DNA from: CAYVMN01 sp964452575
GTDB lineage: Bacteria; Desulfobacterota; DSM-4660; Desulfatiglandales; Desulfatiglandaceae
Length of the DNA: 22,822 nt
Direction of reading: 5' to 3'
NCBI GenBank assembly: GCA_964452575.1
Contig: CAYVMN010000050.1
Span: 1-22,822 of the forward strand
The first letter of the stretch is position 1, and every line of letters begins with the position of its first letter. Position numbers and translations under genes: made by a program. Under the pieces are notes generated by a model. The model searched no databases and had not been told where the DNA came from. It was given only the letters and a program-made list of their open reading frames with translations. Below are positions 1 through 8,890 of this stretch, in pieces.

Positions 1-66
1 CTGCCGTTCTATGGAGTGATGCCGTCCTTTACGTCCTTTGGAAAAAAGACCCTCATGGTCCGCCAT
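1..66 (-). CDS. possible start of a leftward gene, cut by the window edge
   Basis: Reading leftward, an ATG at 66-64 opens a frame that stays open for 22 codons to the window edge. A GAGGAG-like ribosome site lies about 4-5 bases upstream. The visible residues are polar and basic and match no family I recognise. A plus-strand frame open at the 5' edge and ending at 123 competes with it, so this is only a weak call based on the start signal. Confidence 0.22.
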   Translation of the reverse strand, partial: MADHEGLFSKGRKGRHHSIERQ

Positions 67-123
67 CTTACTCCTCAGTGTTTTCAAAGCGCTAATGTAT
101 TACGAAATAACAAACAGATATAG

Positions 124-300
124 GTGTTGAGAGGTTCAGAGTGTGATGTTTCGTGTTTTGTGTTTGGTATTTGGGATTTGGAATTTGTTTGGAAAACTGG
201 GGACCCACCGGTAGGTGGGGAGTCCGAAGGACAATTTGGTGCTTGGTGCTTGGAATTTGTTTGTAATCTGGTGCTTGAGATTTGGAATTTAGAGACAGGC
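124..300. repeat. degenerate TTTGG/AATTTG low-complexity repeat tract
   Basis: The tract is made of imperfect copies of units such as GGGATTTGGAATTTG and TTGGTGCTTGGAATTTG. On the other strand these read as CAAATTCCAAA-type units. A GC-rich hairpin (CCCACC at 204-209 with GGTGGG at 214-219, flanked by GGA/TCC) interrupts it. Translations here are rich in Gln, Ser, Asn and Lys and look spurious. Similar tracts are known between genes in some deltaproteobacterial and planctomycete genomes (from memory). Function is unknown. It sits just upstream of the acyl-CoA synthetase operon. Confidence 0.7.
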
Positions 301-362
301 GCCTCTGAAATCTGCCCACTGCCCACCGGACACTATTTCGGTTGTGGCCTAAGGTCTGCATT

Positions 363-368
363 AGGAGG
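363..368 (+). promoter_or_regulatory. strong ribosome binding site of the acyl-CoA synthetase
   Basis: A perfect AGGAGG lies 8 bases before the ATG at 377. An ATG at 372, in another frame and only 3 bases from the site, is too close. This decides the start at 377. Confidence 0.8.
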
Positions 369-376
369 ATAATGGG

Positions 377-2038
377 ATGGACAAACTCAAGATGAGCTAC
401 TGCCATCGGTTTGGGCCCGCTATGGAAAAGGGGCTCACGTTTGGAGAGATGCTGGCCAAGAGCGCTGAACGTTTTCCGGAGAACATCGCCATCCAGTTTG
501 GCGAAGCCCGATACACCTACAGGCAGCTCAAACAGGCAGTGGACGGTATGGCCGCATCCCTTTTGAATCTGGGACTCAGGAGGGGCGACCGTGCGGGACT
601 CCTTTTTCCGGACTGGCCCGAGTACACCATCGCCCTCTATGCCTGCGCAACCATTGGCGTCGCTGTGTCACCCATGAATCCCCTTTACAGAAAGATAGAA
701 CTCACGACCATATTGAATCACCTCGAAGCAAAGCTATTCTTTATGCCCAGTGAGTGGCGGAGATTTTCTTTCGTTGATTTGCTCGACGAGATTCGCTCAG
801 ATCTCCCCCACTTGGAACACATCGTGGTCAAAGGAGAAGAGAAAAAACCGTGGATGCTCGATTTTGATGGCTTAATTGTCGCTGGTTCGGGTCGAAGTTC
901 CGATCAGGTCTCTCTGGTCGCCGATCCGGAGACAGACCCTGTGGAAGCGGATGACCTCTTGGAGATCGCTTATACCTCTGGCACAACCGGAATGCCCAAA
1001 GGGGCCGTTCATACCCACAATACACGGATGCTTCACTCCAAGGGTCTTGCCAACCGGATGGGGGTTACCCATGAGGACGTCTGGCTCTGCATGACGCCCC
1101 TCTTTCACACCACGGGCAATTGCGTGGTCCAGCATACGGCCCTCCTGACCGGCGGGACACTGGTGATCATGGGCAGGTACTCTGTAACGACATCACTTAA
1201 GGAGATAGAAAGGACAAGGGCGACCATCGCCATCGGCGTTCCAACTATGTACATCGATCTCATGAACCATCCCGAATTCGAAAGAACGGACGTCTCTTCC
1301 CTCAGGTTCTCCATTTTCACTGGTGCCCCCATGCCGCCCGAGGTGGCAATGCAGATCGTGGACCGCTTCGGGTGCGGCATCCTCCAAGGGGATGGAACCA
1401 CGGAATGCGGCAGCAATGTCCTGAGCCTTCCGGATTCGCCCATCGAACTGATCGCAGAGAGCCCAGGCCCGCCTTTAGACGTGGGAAATGAGGTCAAGGT
1501 GGTAGATCCGACGACAGGTCGGGTCGTGCCGGTAAATACCCTGGGAGAAATCTGCCACCGGGGACCAACGAGCTTTCTGGGATATTATAAGAACCCGGAA
1601 AAAACCGCGGAGTCAATGGACGAACTGGGCTGGTTCCACGCTGGGGACCTGGGAACCATGGACGACAGGGGAAACATCAGGTTAAAGGGAAGGATCAAAG
1701 ACATGATTGTCCGGGGTGGAGAAAATATCTATGCGACCGACATGGAAGGCGTCGTCTATACCTATCCCAAGATCAAGGAATGTCAGGTCGTCGGATACCC
1801 CGACAAACGCCTGGGTGAGAAGACCGTGGCCTGCATTATCCCCAAAGATCCTTTAGAGGAGATCACCAGAGAGGAGATCGTTGACTTTCTGGCGGACAAA
1901 ACGGTCCGGTATCTCATCCCTGATATGGTCGTTAATCTCCAGGATTTTCCTCGGACCGCCAGTGGAAAGGTCCAGAAATTCAAACTGAGAGAGCTTGTCA
2001 TTGAGAGGCAGACAAGTGAGAAGATAAACGAGGGGTGA
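377..2038 (+). CDS. AMP-forming acyl-CoA synthetase (ANL superfamily)
   Basis: This 553-residue enzyme should activate a carboxylic acid with ATP to an acyl-AMP and then to a CoA thioester, in the cytoplasm. The core motifs are all visible: P-loop YTSGTTGMPKG at residues 199-209, GDGTTE at 338-343, the WFHAGD motif at 419-424, the hinge KGRIKDMI at 437-444, and the C-terminal catalytic Lys in TASGK at 528-531. The usual GGENISPxE is GGENIYATDME here, a modest deviation. Length is normal for long- or medium-chain-type ligases, but the substrate cannot be read from sequence. It is the first gene of a five-gene plus-strand operon; the aminotransferase starts 25 bases downstream. The nearby HyuA/HyuB genes suggest an acid produced by ring opening or carboxylation (inference). 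Confidence 0.93.
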   Translation: MDKLKMSYCHRFGPAMEKGLTFGEMLAKSAERFPENIAIQFGEARYTYRQLKQAVDGMAASLLNLGLRRGDRAGLLFPDWPEYTIALYACATIGVAVSPMNPLYRKIELTTILNHLEAKLFFMPSEWRRFSFVDLLDEIRSDLPHLEHIVVKGEEKKPWMLDFDGLIVAGSGRSSDQVSLVADPETDPVEADDLLEIAYTSGTTGMPKGAVHTHNTRMLHSKGLANRMGVTHEDVWLCMTPLFHTTGNCVVQHTALLTGGTLVIMGRYSVTTSLKEIERTRATIAIGVPTMYIDLMNHPEFERTDVSSLRFSIFTGAPMPPEVAMQIVDRFGCGILQGDGTTECGSNVLSLPDSPIELIAESPGPPLDVGNEVKVVDPTTGRVVPVNTLGEICHRGPTSFLGYYKNPEKTAESMDELGWFHAGDLGTMDDRGNIRLKGRIKDMIVRGGENIYATDMEGVVYTYPKIKECQVVGYPDKRLGEKTVACIIPKDPLEEITREEIVDFLADKTVRYLIPDMVVNLQDFPRTASGKVQKFKLRELVIERQTSEKINEG

Positions 2039-2063
2039 TTAAACCTCAAGGGAGGAATCTGTA

Positions 2064-3194
2064 ATGACGGATCGAAAACACGTGGATTTCCAATCCATCC
2101 GATATCTTGAGTCAGTACAGACCTACACACCCGGCCTCAGGGTTCCCGAAGTTGTGGAACGATACGGGGTCCCGGCAGAGAAGGTGGCCAAGCTGGCCTC
2201 AGCGGAAAACCCCATTGGGCCTTCACCCAGGGCCGTCAAGGCCATCGAACAGGCCCTTAACGACCTCTCTCTATATCCGGATTGGCGATCCCAGGACCTT
2301 CGCGAGGCCGTTGCCAGACATACCGGTATGAAATCAAATAATGTTATCGCCGGTTGTGGCGAGACGGAATTGGTCCCTTCCATCATCCTGGCCTTCTCGG
2401 AGCAGGGAGATGAAATCCTTTTTCCCATCCCCACATTTCCCATATACGAACAGGCCTCCCTGGTGGCGAGAAGACATCCTGTCGCCGTACCCATGAAAGA
2501 AGATCTAACCATCGACCCGGAAAGGCTTCTTCATGGAGTCACCCAAAGGACACGGGTCCTTATCCTCACAAGCCCCAACAATCCCCTGAGCACCGTTATC
2601 GAGAAGGAGAAAATAAAATATATACTCGATCACATCCCCCCCGGGGTTATGGTGCTCCTCGACCAGGCCTACGCCGACTATTCGGAGGCTGGACCTCACC
2701 TGGACCTCCTTCCCCTTTATCCCAATCTGATGATCCTCCGCACATTCTCCAAGATCTATGGCCTGGCCGGCCTGCGTGTCGGTTACGGGATCGGCCATCA
2801 GACGATTATCCAGGCCTTGATGAAGGTAAAACCCACATGGAACATGGGTGTATTGGCCACAGTCGGTGCAGCGGCGGCCCTGGAGGACAAAGAGCATCAT
2901 GGGAAGACCAGGGCACTGGTAGAGGAGATGAGGGATTACCTTATTGATAGGCTCTCTGCATTTTCAAAGGTATCGGTCGTCATGAAACCCCAGGCCAACT
3001 TCCTCTGCCTGCGCATCATGGACCCCGCGTTTACCTCAACAGACGTCTTTGAGGGGCTACTCCGGGGAGGGGTTATCACAAAGGATTGCAGCGTTTCTTT
3101 CAAAGGTCTGGGCAATCGGTTCATCCGGGTGGACGTGAATGTGAAGGCCAAGATGGATCAATTTCTAACTCAGCTCGGAGGGGTCTTGGGATGA
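2064..3194 (+). CDS. PLP-dependent aminotransferase, HisC-like (fold type I)
   Basis: The 376-residue protein belongs to the class I/II aminotransferases, closest in style to histidinol-phosphate aminotransferases. Visible signatures are KLASAENPIGPSP (residues 43-55), SPNNP (170-174), Asp200 and Tyr203 of the PLP pocket, the Schiff-base Lys230 in RTFSKIYGLAGLRVGYG, and a C-terminal Arg in NRFIRVDV. A good GGGAGG ribosome site precedes the ATG. Its stop overlaps the start of the next gene in ATGA. No other his genes are nearby, so a catabolic transamination role within the Hyu cluster is more likely than histidine synthesis. That is inference; true substrate unknown. Confidence 0.9.
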   Translation: MTDRKHVDFQSIRYLESVQTYTPGLRVPEVVERYGVPAEKVAKLASAENPIGPSPRAVKAIEQALNDLSLYPDWRSQDLREAVARHTGMKSNNVIAGCGETELVPSIILAFSEQGDEILFPIPTFPIYEQASLVARRHPVAVPMKEDLTIDPERLLHGVTQRTRVLILTSPNNPLSTVIEKEKIKYILDHIPPGVMVLLDQAYADYSEAGPHLDLLPLYPNLMILRTFSKIYGLAGLRVGYGIGHQTIIQALMKVKPTWNMGVLATVGAAAALEDKEHHGKTRALVEEMRDYLIDRLSAFSKVSVVMKPQANFLCLRIMDPAFTSTDVFEGLLRGGVITKDCSVSFKGLGNRFIRVDVNVKAKMDQFLTQLGGVLG

Positions 3195-5296
3195 CAGAGG
3201 GTGAAGGCGGTCTTGACGAGAAGATCCGCCTTGGGATCGACGTGGGAGGAACATTTACCGACCTGGTCGCCTACCACGTTGGGGGTAGCCTGGTAGCCTT
3301 CTTGAAGGTCCACACAACACCTAACGATCCTTCTGAAGGGGTGTTGCGTGCCTTTCTCCAATTCAAGGCGGCAGGCCTGAGAGAGCCGGACATCAGAGAA
3401 CTTGCCCACGCAACCACCATGGCCACCAATACCCTCCTTGAAAAAAAGGGGGCAAAAACATGCCTCCTTACGACGCGGGGCTTTGAAGATCTCCTGGAGC
3501 TGCGACGTCACAACAGGCCACAGATGTATAATCTCTTCCAGGAGATCTCTCCTCCCCTTGTCCCTCGGCACCTGAGAATAGGGATTACAGAAAGACTGGA
3601 CCCCAGGGGGAATGTCGTGGCGCCCATGACGGAACATGAACTCCTGGATGCAGTCCGCGAGATTCAATTACAGGAGATCGAGTCGGTTGCCATATGTTTC
3701 CTTCATGCCTATGCCAACCCGGTTCACGAAAAAAAGGCCATGGAGATAATTAGAGAGCACCTTCCCAGTGTCTTTGTCTCCTGTTCTCACCAGGTATGGC
3801 CTGAATTCAGAGAATACGAACGGACGAGCACAACGGTCCTAAATGCCTATATCCGCCCTTCTGTTGACCGCTACCTGCGGAGAATGGGGGAAGAGCTCTC
3901 AGCGGAAGGTGTTGGAGCCTTTTCAGTGATGAAGTCCAATGGGGGCCTCACGTCTGCTGAAAATGCCAGGCATTTCCCCGTCCACCTGATCGAGTCGGGT
4001 CCGGCAGCTGGGATGGTATCCGCTGCCTGGCTGGCGAGGGGTCTGGGGGTTGAAAATATGATCACCCTGGATGTGGGAGGTACCACCGCAAAGGCGGGAA
4101 TCATCACCCAAGGTACCCCCAGGGTGACCACTGAGTTCCATGCAGATTCCCTTCACCACGGGATGCCAGTGGGCGGTTATCCGGTGAGGAGTCCGGTTAT
4201 CGATCTTGTTGAAATCGGTGCAGGCGGCGGGAGCATTGCCTGGATTGACAAGGCCGGTATCCTGAAAGTAGGTCCCCAAAGCGCAGGGGCAATGCCAGGC
4301 CCGGCATGTTATGGACTGGGAGGGGCCGAACCCACTGTGACCGATGCCAATCTCATCCTCGGATTCCTGAATCCGGAATACTTCCACGGCGGTCGGACCG
4401 CGTTACATCGGGAAGACGCAGAAAGGGTCGTATATGACAGAATAGGGAGGTATTACGGCTGGACCCCTGAAGAGGCCGCCTCTGCCATTATCCGTATTGC
4501 CAAGGCCAATCTCACTGAAATGGTAAGGCTCGTTTCCATCCGAAAGGGATTCGACCCCAGGGATTTCTCTCTCCTTGCCTACGGCGGGGCCGGGCCGCTC
4601 CATGCTAGTTTTATTGCAAGGGACCTCAACATCGGCCAGACCCTTGTTCCTCCCCTCGCGGGGGTATTTTCCGCCCTGGGGCTTCTGGTGGCAGGTGTGA
4701 GGCACGATCTCGTCAGAACCCGCCCCTACCTGACAGGTGAGATGCCAGCATCCGCCGGTCCAGAGGTCTTCAAAGAGCTGGAGGGCCAAATGATGGAGTT
4801 TTTGAAAAAGGAAGGGCGTGATTTGAGCAAGGTCTCTATCTCACGTTCTGTTGACCTGAGGTATCTGGGGCAGGTCTTTGAGCTGAACATTTCCATTCTC
4901 GGTGAACTTGCTAGCCCAGAAGAGATTCGCTACCTCGAGACCCAGTTCGAAGAGAAATACAAGGCGGCTTTTCACTATGTATTGCCGGGGTCACGGATTG
5001 AGCTCGTAAACTTTCGACTGACTGCCACAATCGACGATATGAAACTCCGGAAAAAGGACCTCTTTCAAGGCGTCTCGAAGGCACCCGGGGCGGCCGAGTT
5101 TTCTATCAGAAAGGTATTTGATGATCAGAGGGGCGAGTTCATAGGAGTCCCATCATACCGCATGGAACATCTGAAGCCCGGTGATGAGATCACCGGCCCG
5201 GCCATTATTGACGCAGCCGACACTACCGTTTGTATCCTTGAAGAACAGAGGAGTCTCATGGATGACAGAAGATGCCTCGTCATAAGGGAAGCATAG
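3191..5296 (+). CDS. hyuA: hydantoinase/oxoprolinase family subunit A
   Basis: This 701-residue protein is the ATP-binding subunit of the HyuA/5-oxoprolinase/ketone carboxylase superfamily. The acetate-kinase-like phosphate motif DVGGTFTD is at residues 17-24, followed by HATTMATNTLLE (73-84), a second DVGGTTAK around 294, and YGGAGPLHA around 463-470. The start at 3191 is chosen because its ATGA overlaps the aminotransferase stop and places DVGGTFTD near the N terminus as usual. A longer in-frame extension back to 3086 lies entirely inside the upstream gene. HyuB follows after 13 bases. Members hydrolyse cyclic amides (hydantoin, 5-oxoproline) or carboxylate ketones (acetone, acetophenone) with ATP; sequence alone does not separate these. 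Confidence 0.93.
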   Translation: MTEGEGGLDEKIRLGIDVGGTFTDLVAYHVGGSLVAFLKVHTTPNDPSEGVLRAFLQFKAAGLREPDIRELAHATTMATNTLLEKKGAKTCLLTTRGFEDLLELRRHNRPQMYNLFQEISPPLVPRHLRIGITERLDPRGNVVAPMTEHELLDAVREIQLQEIESVAICFLHAYANPVHEKKAMEIIREHLPSVFVSCSHQVWPEFREYERTSTTVLNAYIRPSVDRYLRRMGEELSAEGVGAFSVMKSNGGLTSAENARHFPVHLIESGPAAGMVSAAWLARGLGVENMITLDVGGTTAKAGIITQGTPRVTTEFHADSLHHGMPVGGYPVRSPVIDLVEIGAGGGSIAWIDKAGILKVGPQSAGAMPGPACYGLGGAEPTVTDANLILGFLNPEYFHGGRTALHREDAERVVYDRIGRYYGWTPEEAASAIIRIAKANLTEMVRLVSIRKGFDPRDFSLLAYGGAGPLHASFIARDLNIGQTLVPPLAGVFSALGLLVAGVRHDLVRTRPYLTGEMPASAGPEVFKELEGQMMEFLKKEGRDLSKVSISRSVDLRYLGQVFELNISILGELASPEEIRYLETQFEEKYKAAFHYVLPGSRIELVNFRLTATIDDMKLRKKDLFQGVSKAPGAAEFSIRKVFDDQRGEFIGVPSYRMEHLKPGDEITGPAIIDAADTTVCILEEQRSLMDDRRCLVIREA

Positions 5297-5309
5297 GAAT
5301 ATCCCCGAA

Positions 5310-6944
5310 ATGAACCCTACTTTTGTTTCCTCAGACCCGGTCACCTTTGAGATCCTTCGCAGTTCCTTTTACTCTATCTGCGAAGAGATGAAGAGTGTGA
5401 TCATGCGTGCTGCATTCTCCCCGCTTATCAGCCTTTCATCGGATCTGTCCTGTGCCCTGGCCGATGCGAGGGGCCGGGTAATTGCCCAGGGAAACGATAT
5501 AGCCGTTCACCTCGGGGCCATGCCCTATTCAATAAAGGGGGCATTGGAAGCCATATTCCAATCAGACCTGCGGCCAGGGGATGCCATACTCAGCAATGAT
5601 GTCTACAGGGGGGGAAGCCATCTTCCTGATATGACCCTGATATCCCCTATCTTTGTGGAAGGGGATCTCGTCGGATATGCAGTGAATCGAACGCACTGGC
5701 CCGATGTGGGAGGGTCCGCCCCTGGAAGCTCCAGTGTAAGCCAGGAAATTTACCAGGAAGGGATTCGAATACCCCCGGTTATCATGTTTCGGGAAGGAAG
5801 ACTTGACCCGCAGATCTCAGGTATCCTGTTTGCCAATGTCCGGGTCCCGGAGGAGAGACGGGGGGATCTGCACGCCCAGTTTGCCGGAAACATGAGGGGT
5901 CTGTTACGTGTTGAAGAGCTGGTCCGGCGTTACGGACTGGACTGCGTCAGACGGGTCATGGAAGAGACCCTCGGCTATTCGCAGTATCTGATGGAGGATG
6001 AAATATCCCATATCCCCGAAGGTTCTTATTCGTTCGAGGAGTACATGGACGGAGACGGCTATGGCGCCGGACCTGATGGGAAAGGGTTAAGGCTATACGC
6101 CACTGTTACGGTGAGAGGGAATTCCGTCACCGTTGATTTTACTGGTTCTGCCCCTGCCACGAAGGGACCGGTAAATGCACCCTTTGCCGTAACTGCGTCC
6201 AGTGTCTATTATACCTTTCTGGCCGTAACAAATCCCGACATTCCACCCAACTCGGGGTCTTACAAACCCATCACGATTATCGCCCCCAAGGGGAGCATTG
6301 TGTGTGCCGAACACCCCTCTCCGGTGGTTTCGGCCAACACCGAGACCTCTAACCGGATTGTGGATGTCCTCTTGGGGGCCCTCGCCCAGGCCATTCCCGA
6401 ACGAGTCATTGCGGGAAGTTATGGGTCGGCATGTATCGTGACCATGGGCGGCATAAATCCACGAACCGAATCAGGCTTTGTTCACTATGAGACTGTGGGG
6501 GGAGGAATGGGTGCCAGACCCAACTCGGATGGGATCAATGGCCACAGGGTCCACATGGGGAACACCATGAATGTCCCTGTGGAGGCCATTGAGGCGGCGT
6601 ACCCCCTTCGGATTGTTTCATATGAATTGATCCGCGATTCTGGCGGTAACGGGAAGTACCGTGGCGGTTGGGGGGTCAGGCGTGTTTACGAGGCCCTTGA
6701 ACCGGGTATCCGTTTCTCTGTATTATGTGAGAGGAGCCTTCATCCGCCTTGGGGTCTACTCGGCGGTGAACCAGGAAAGCGGGCATCCTTTTACATGATC
6801 GACCAGGAAGGGGCAAGGACATTCCTTCCTTCTAAAATTCCCGCGCTCGAATTACCCCATGGCCACCGTCTCTTTGTGGAGACAGCGGGCGGCGGAGGCT
6901 ATGGAGAAAGCATATGGAAAGAGAATCAGGACTTGGTAAAGTAA
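5310..6944 (+). CDS. hyuB: hydantoinase/oxoprolinase family subunit B
   Basis: The 544-residue partner of HyuA. Family signatures include NDVYRGGSHLPD (residues 96-107; most relatives read NDPYHGGTHLPD, so the His is replaced by Arg), NRTHWPDVGG (126-135), DFTGSAP (276-282) and GGGMGARPNSDG (397-408), followed by the NTMNVPVEAIE stretch. HyuA and HyuB usually form one complex that opens cyclic amides or carboxylates ketones at ATP cost. Length is slightly short of typical. The ribosome site is weak (AGGA about 11 bases upstream), consistent with translational coupling to HyuA. The last 31 bases overlap the racemase-like gene. Confidence 0.93.
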   Translation: MNPTFVSSDPVTFEILRSSFYSICEEMKSVIMRAAFSPLISLSSDLSCALADARGRVIAQGNDIAVHLGAMPYSIKGALEAIFQSDLRPGDAILSNDVYRGGSHLPDMTLISPIFVEGDLVGYAVNRTHWPDVGGSAPGSSSVSQEIYQEGIRIPPVIMFREGRLDPQISGILFANVRVPEERRGDLHAQFAGNMRGLLRVEELVRRYGLDCVRRVMEETLGYSQYLMEDEISHIPEGSYSFEEYMDGDGYGAGPDGKGLRLYATVTVRGNSVTVDFTGSAPATKGPVNAPFAVTASSVYYTFLAVTNPDIPPNSGSYKPITIIAPKGSIVCAEHPSPVVSANTETSNRIVDVLLGALAQAIPERVIAGSYGSACIVTMGGINPRTESGFVHYETVGGGMGARPNSDGINGHRVHMGNTMNVPVEAIEAAYPLRIVSYELIRDSGGNGKYRGGWGVRRVYEALEPGIRFSVLCERSLHPPWGLLGGEPGKRASFYMIDQEGARTFLPSKIPALELPHGHRLFVETAGGGGYGESIWKENQDLVK

Positions 6945-7627
6945 AATTATCACCCGTTCGGGTCGGCCTTCTGGTACCGTCCTCAAATATCGTGATGGAG
7001 GTGGATTTTTATCGTCACCTGCCCGAAAACTTTACCCTTCACCCTGCCAGGATGTATCTGGAGGAGACAACACGGTCGGCAGAGATGAAGATGATCGAAG
7101 AGTATGCACCTGGGGCTGCAGAGCTGGTGAAGACGGTGAGGCCCCACTTTGTTGTATTCGGTTGCACGTCCGCCGGCTCCCTGGGGGGACCAGATTACGA
7201 CAGGGAGGTCTGTTCGCGGATTTCAGAGATCACAGGGGTGCCGACAATAGGCGTATTTTCCGCTGTGCGGGAAGCACTCTTACAGTCAAAGGTCCGGTCA
7301 GTCGCTGTGATCACGCCTTATGTTGAAGATATCAACGCCAGTATAAGACATGGGTTGGAGGCAGAGGGATTTCATGTGGCCGCCATTCACGGAATGGGGA
7401 TCCATGTGAACTTTGAGCTTGCAACGCCCACCCCCGAGGAGATCGTCAGTTTTGCCACGGATAAACTGAAAGGCATTCAAGCCGACATCCTATTTGTCTC
7501 CTGTACCGATTTTCGGGCCATGGAAGCTATCCCACTGCTCAAAAAACAATTTGGACTGCCAGTTATCACAAGCAATAGGGCCGCCTTGGACGCTGTGCTC
7601 GCCATGGGCAAACAAATTCAAGGATGA
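6914..7627 (+). CDS. maleate isomerase / Asp-Glu racemase superfamily enzyme
   Basis: This 237-residue protein has the two-cysteine layout of the Asp/Glu/hydantoin racemase superfamily. Cys84 sits in VFGCTSAGS and Cys197 in VSCTDFRA, with an early LVPSSN motif (residues 20-25). The PSSN start and cysteine spacing are most like maleate cis-trans isomerase and arylmalonate decarboxylase. Possible reactions are isomerisation, racemisation or decarboxylation through an enediolate-type intermediate. The ATG at 6914 lies inside hyuB (31-base overlap), so it is probably co-translated as the last gene of the operon. Hydantoin-type clusters often carry a racemase, which fits this position. The exact substrate is not readable. 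Confidence 0.85.
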   Translation: MERESGLGKVKLSPVRVGLLVPSSNIVMEVDFYRHLPENFTLHPARMYLEETTRSAEMKMIEEYAPGAAELVKTVRPHFVVFGCTSAGSLGGPDYDREVCSRISEITGVPTIGVFSAVREALLQSKVRSVAVITPYVEDINASIRHGLEAEGFHVAAIHGMGIHVNFELATPTPEEIVSFATDKLKGIQADILFVSCTDFRAMEAIPLLKKQFGLPVITSNRAALDAVLAMGKQIQG

Positions 7628-7675
7628 AAAGAGTAAACTTAACCCCTTTTACACCCTCAATAAAAGATGGTATAA

Positions 7676-8041
7676 TTACGCTGAAAGCCTATCCCAGATT
7701 TTGAGATAATGATCCATCCATTCTTCGAACGAGAGATATTTGCCTGTGCCGTAATCATAGCAAGGCTCAAGAGGTTTATTATTTCCCTCATTCTTCATTT
7801 CATCGGCGAACTCTTTTAAAATCTGTTTCAGTTCTTCCTTTGAATACCCGTATTGCCGGGCGAGATACTTCGTTCCATGGGCATTCCTGTAAATTGCGGA
7901 CATCTGCCCCAAGGCTTTAAAGCGGAGCTTCCTTATCTCGTCTTCGGGCAGACCCAAATGCTCTGCTGCTATGACGGCCCTTACAAAATGTCCGCGCTCG
8001 ATCTGGTTCTTTAACGGCTCATGGTCGGTCTTTTCATCCAT
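7676..8041 (-). CDS. small protein of unknown function (121 aa)
   Basis: A soluble, mostly helical, charged 121-residue protein with no signal peptide or membrane segment. The N-terminal half contains GHFVRAVIAAEHLGLPEDEIRKL (written here only to name it; residues about 17-39), followed by a GxxKYLARQYGYSKEEL helix pair. That suggests a helical bundle or an HTH-like fold, but no family is recognised. It lies 58 bases downstream of the groEL remnant on the same strand and converges with the Hyu operon. Start is ATG at 8041 with only a weak ribosome site. Codon use and sustained frame make it look real, but expression is uncertain given the broken upstream gene. Confidence 0.6.
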   Translation of the reverse strand: MDEKTDHEPLKNQIERGHFVRAVIAAEHLGLPEDEIRKLRFKALGQMSAIYRNAHGTKYLARQYGYSKEELKQILKEFADEMKNEGNNKPLEPCYDYGTGKYLSFEEWMDHYLKIWDRLSA

Positions 8042-8099
8042 TCAAGGTTTCAAGCCCGGACCGAAACTTCCTCTGCCCGGGCATTCCTGTTTTTTCTTC

Positions 8100-8890
8100 T
8101 TAATACATATCCTCCGGAGGCATCTGCGGGGCAGCAGGCGCCTTCTTCTCTTCCGGCTTTTCAGCCACCATGGCCTCGGTGGTCATGAGGAGCGCTGCCA
8201 CGGATGCGGCGTTCTGTAGCGCAAATCGTACGACCTTGGTGGGGTCAATAATACCCTCCTTTACCAGGTCTTGATAATCACCTGTTTCCGCATTGAACCC
8301 AAAATTGCCTTTGCCTTCCATAACCCGCTGCACCACAACCGAACCCTCAAACCCGGCATTGTTGGCAATCTGCCTTACCGGTTCTTCAAGGGCACGTTTG
8401 ATGAGGTTAACGCCTAACTGCTCTTCGCCTTCCACATCCTCTGCAACAAGCAAGAGAGGCTTTCCCGATTTGACGATCTGCTCCAGTAGGGGCACCAGGT
8501 CTTTCATGTTGCTGATCTTTTTCTCATGCAGCAAGATATAAGGGTCCTCAAGATGAATTTCCATCTTTTCCGGGTCGGTAACGAAATAGGGGCTCAAGTA
8601 TCCCCGGTCAAACTGCATCCCCTCCACTATTTCCAAGGCCGTCTCCATACTCTTAGCTTCTTCAACCGTAATTACCCCTTCCTTGCCAACCTTTTCCATG
8701 GCCTCAGCGATAATCTCGCCGATGGCCCTATCAGTGTTTGCAGAAACGGTTCCTACCTGTGCGATTTCTTTCTTGTCCTTCGTAGGCTTTGAGATATTCT
8801 TCAGTTCTGACACCACGGAATCGACGGACTTCTCAATGCCCCGCTTGATGGCCATGGGGTTGGAGCCCGCCGCTACCACCCTCCTTTCAA
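8100..8890 (-). pseudogene. groEL: groEL remnant, N-terminally truncated with a large in-frame internal deletion
   Basis: The 259 readable codons are clearly chaperonin GroEL. They begin at VAAGSNPMAIKRGI (about E. coli residue 107), run through EGMQFDRGYLSPYF and KPLLLVAEDVEGE (about 256), then jump directly to EQLGVNLIKRALEEPVRQI (about 430) and on to a C terminus ending PEDMY. About 105 N-terminal residues are missing, including the GDGTTT ATP loop. About 175 internal residues are also missing, including most of the apical domain and the catalytic Asp of DALHATRAAVEEG. The sum 259+105+175 matches a normal GroEL length (~540). A frame stop lies at 8904-8906 just upstream, so the break is at about 8883-8890. 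The frame stays open, but the product could not form a working chaperonin. No groES is seen. Confidence 0.9.

Noticed and set aside
84..406. Overlapping frames on both strands within the TTTGG repeat tract
   Set aside because: Their translations are low-complexity Gln/Asn/Ser/Lys strings produced by the repeat; no ribosome site and no family.
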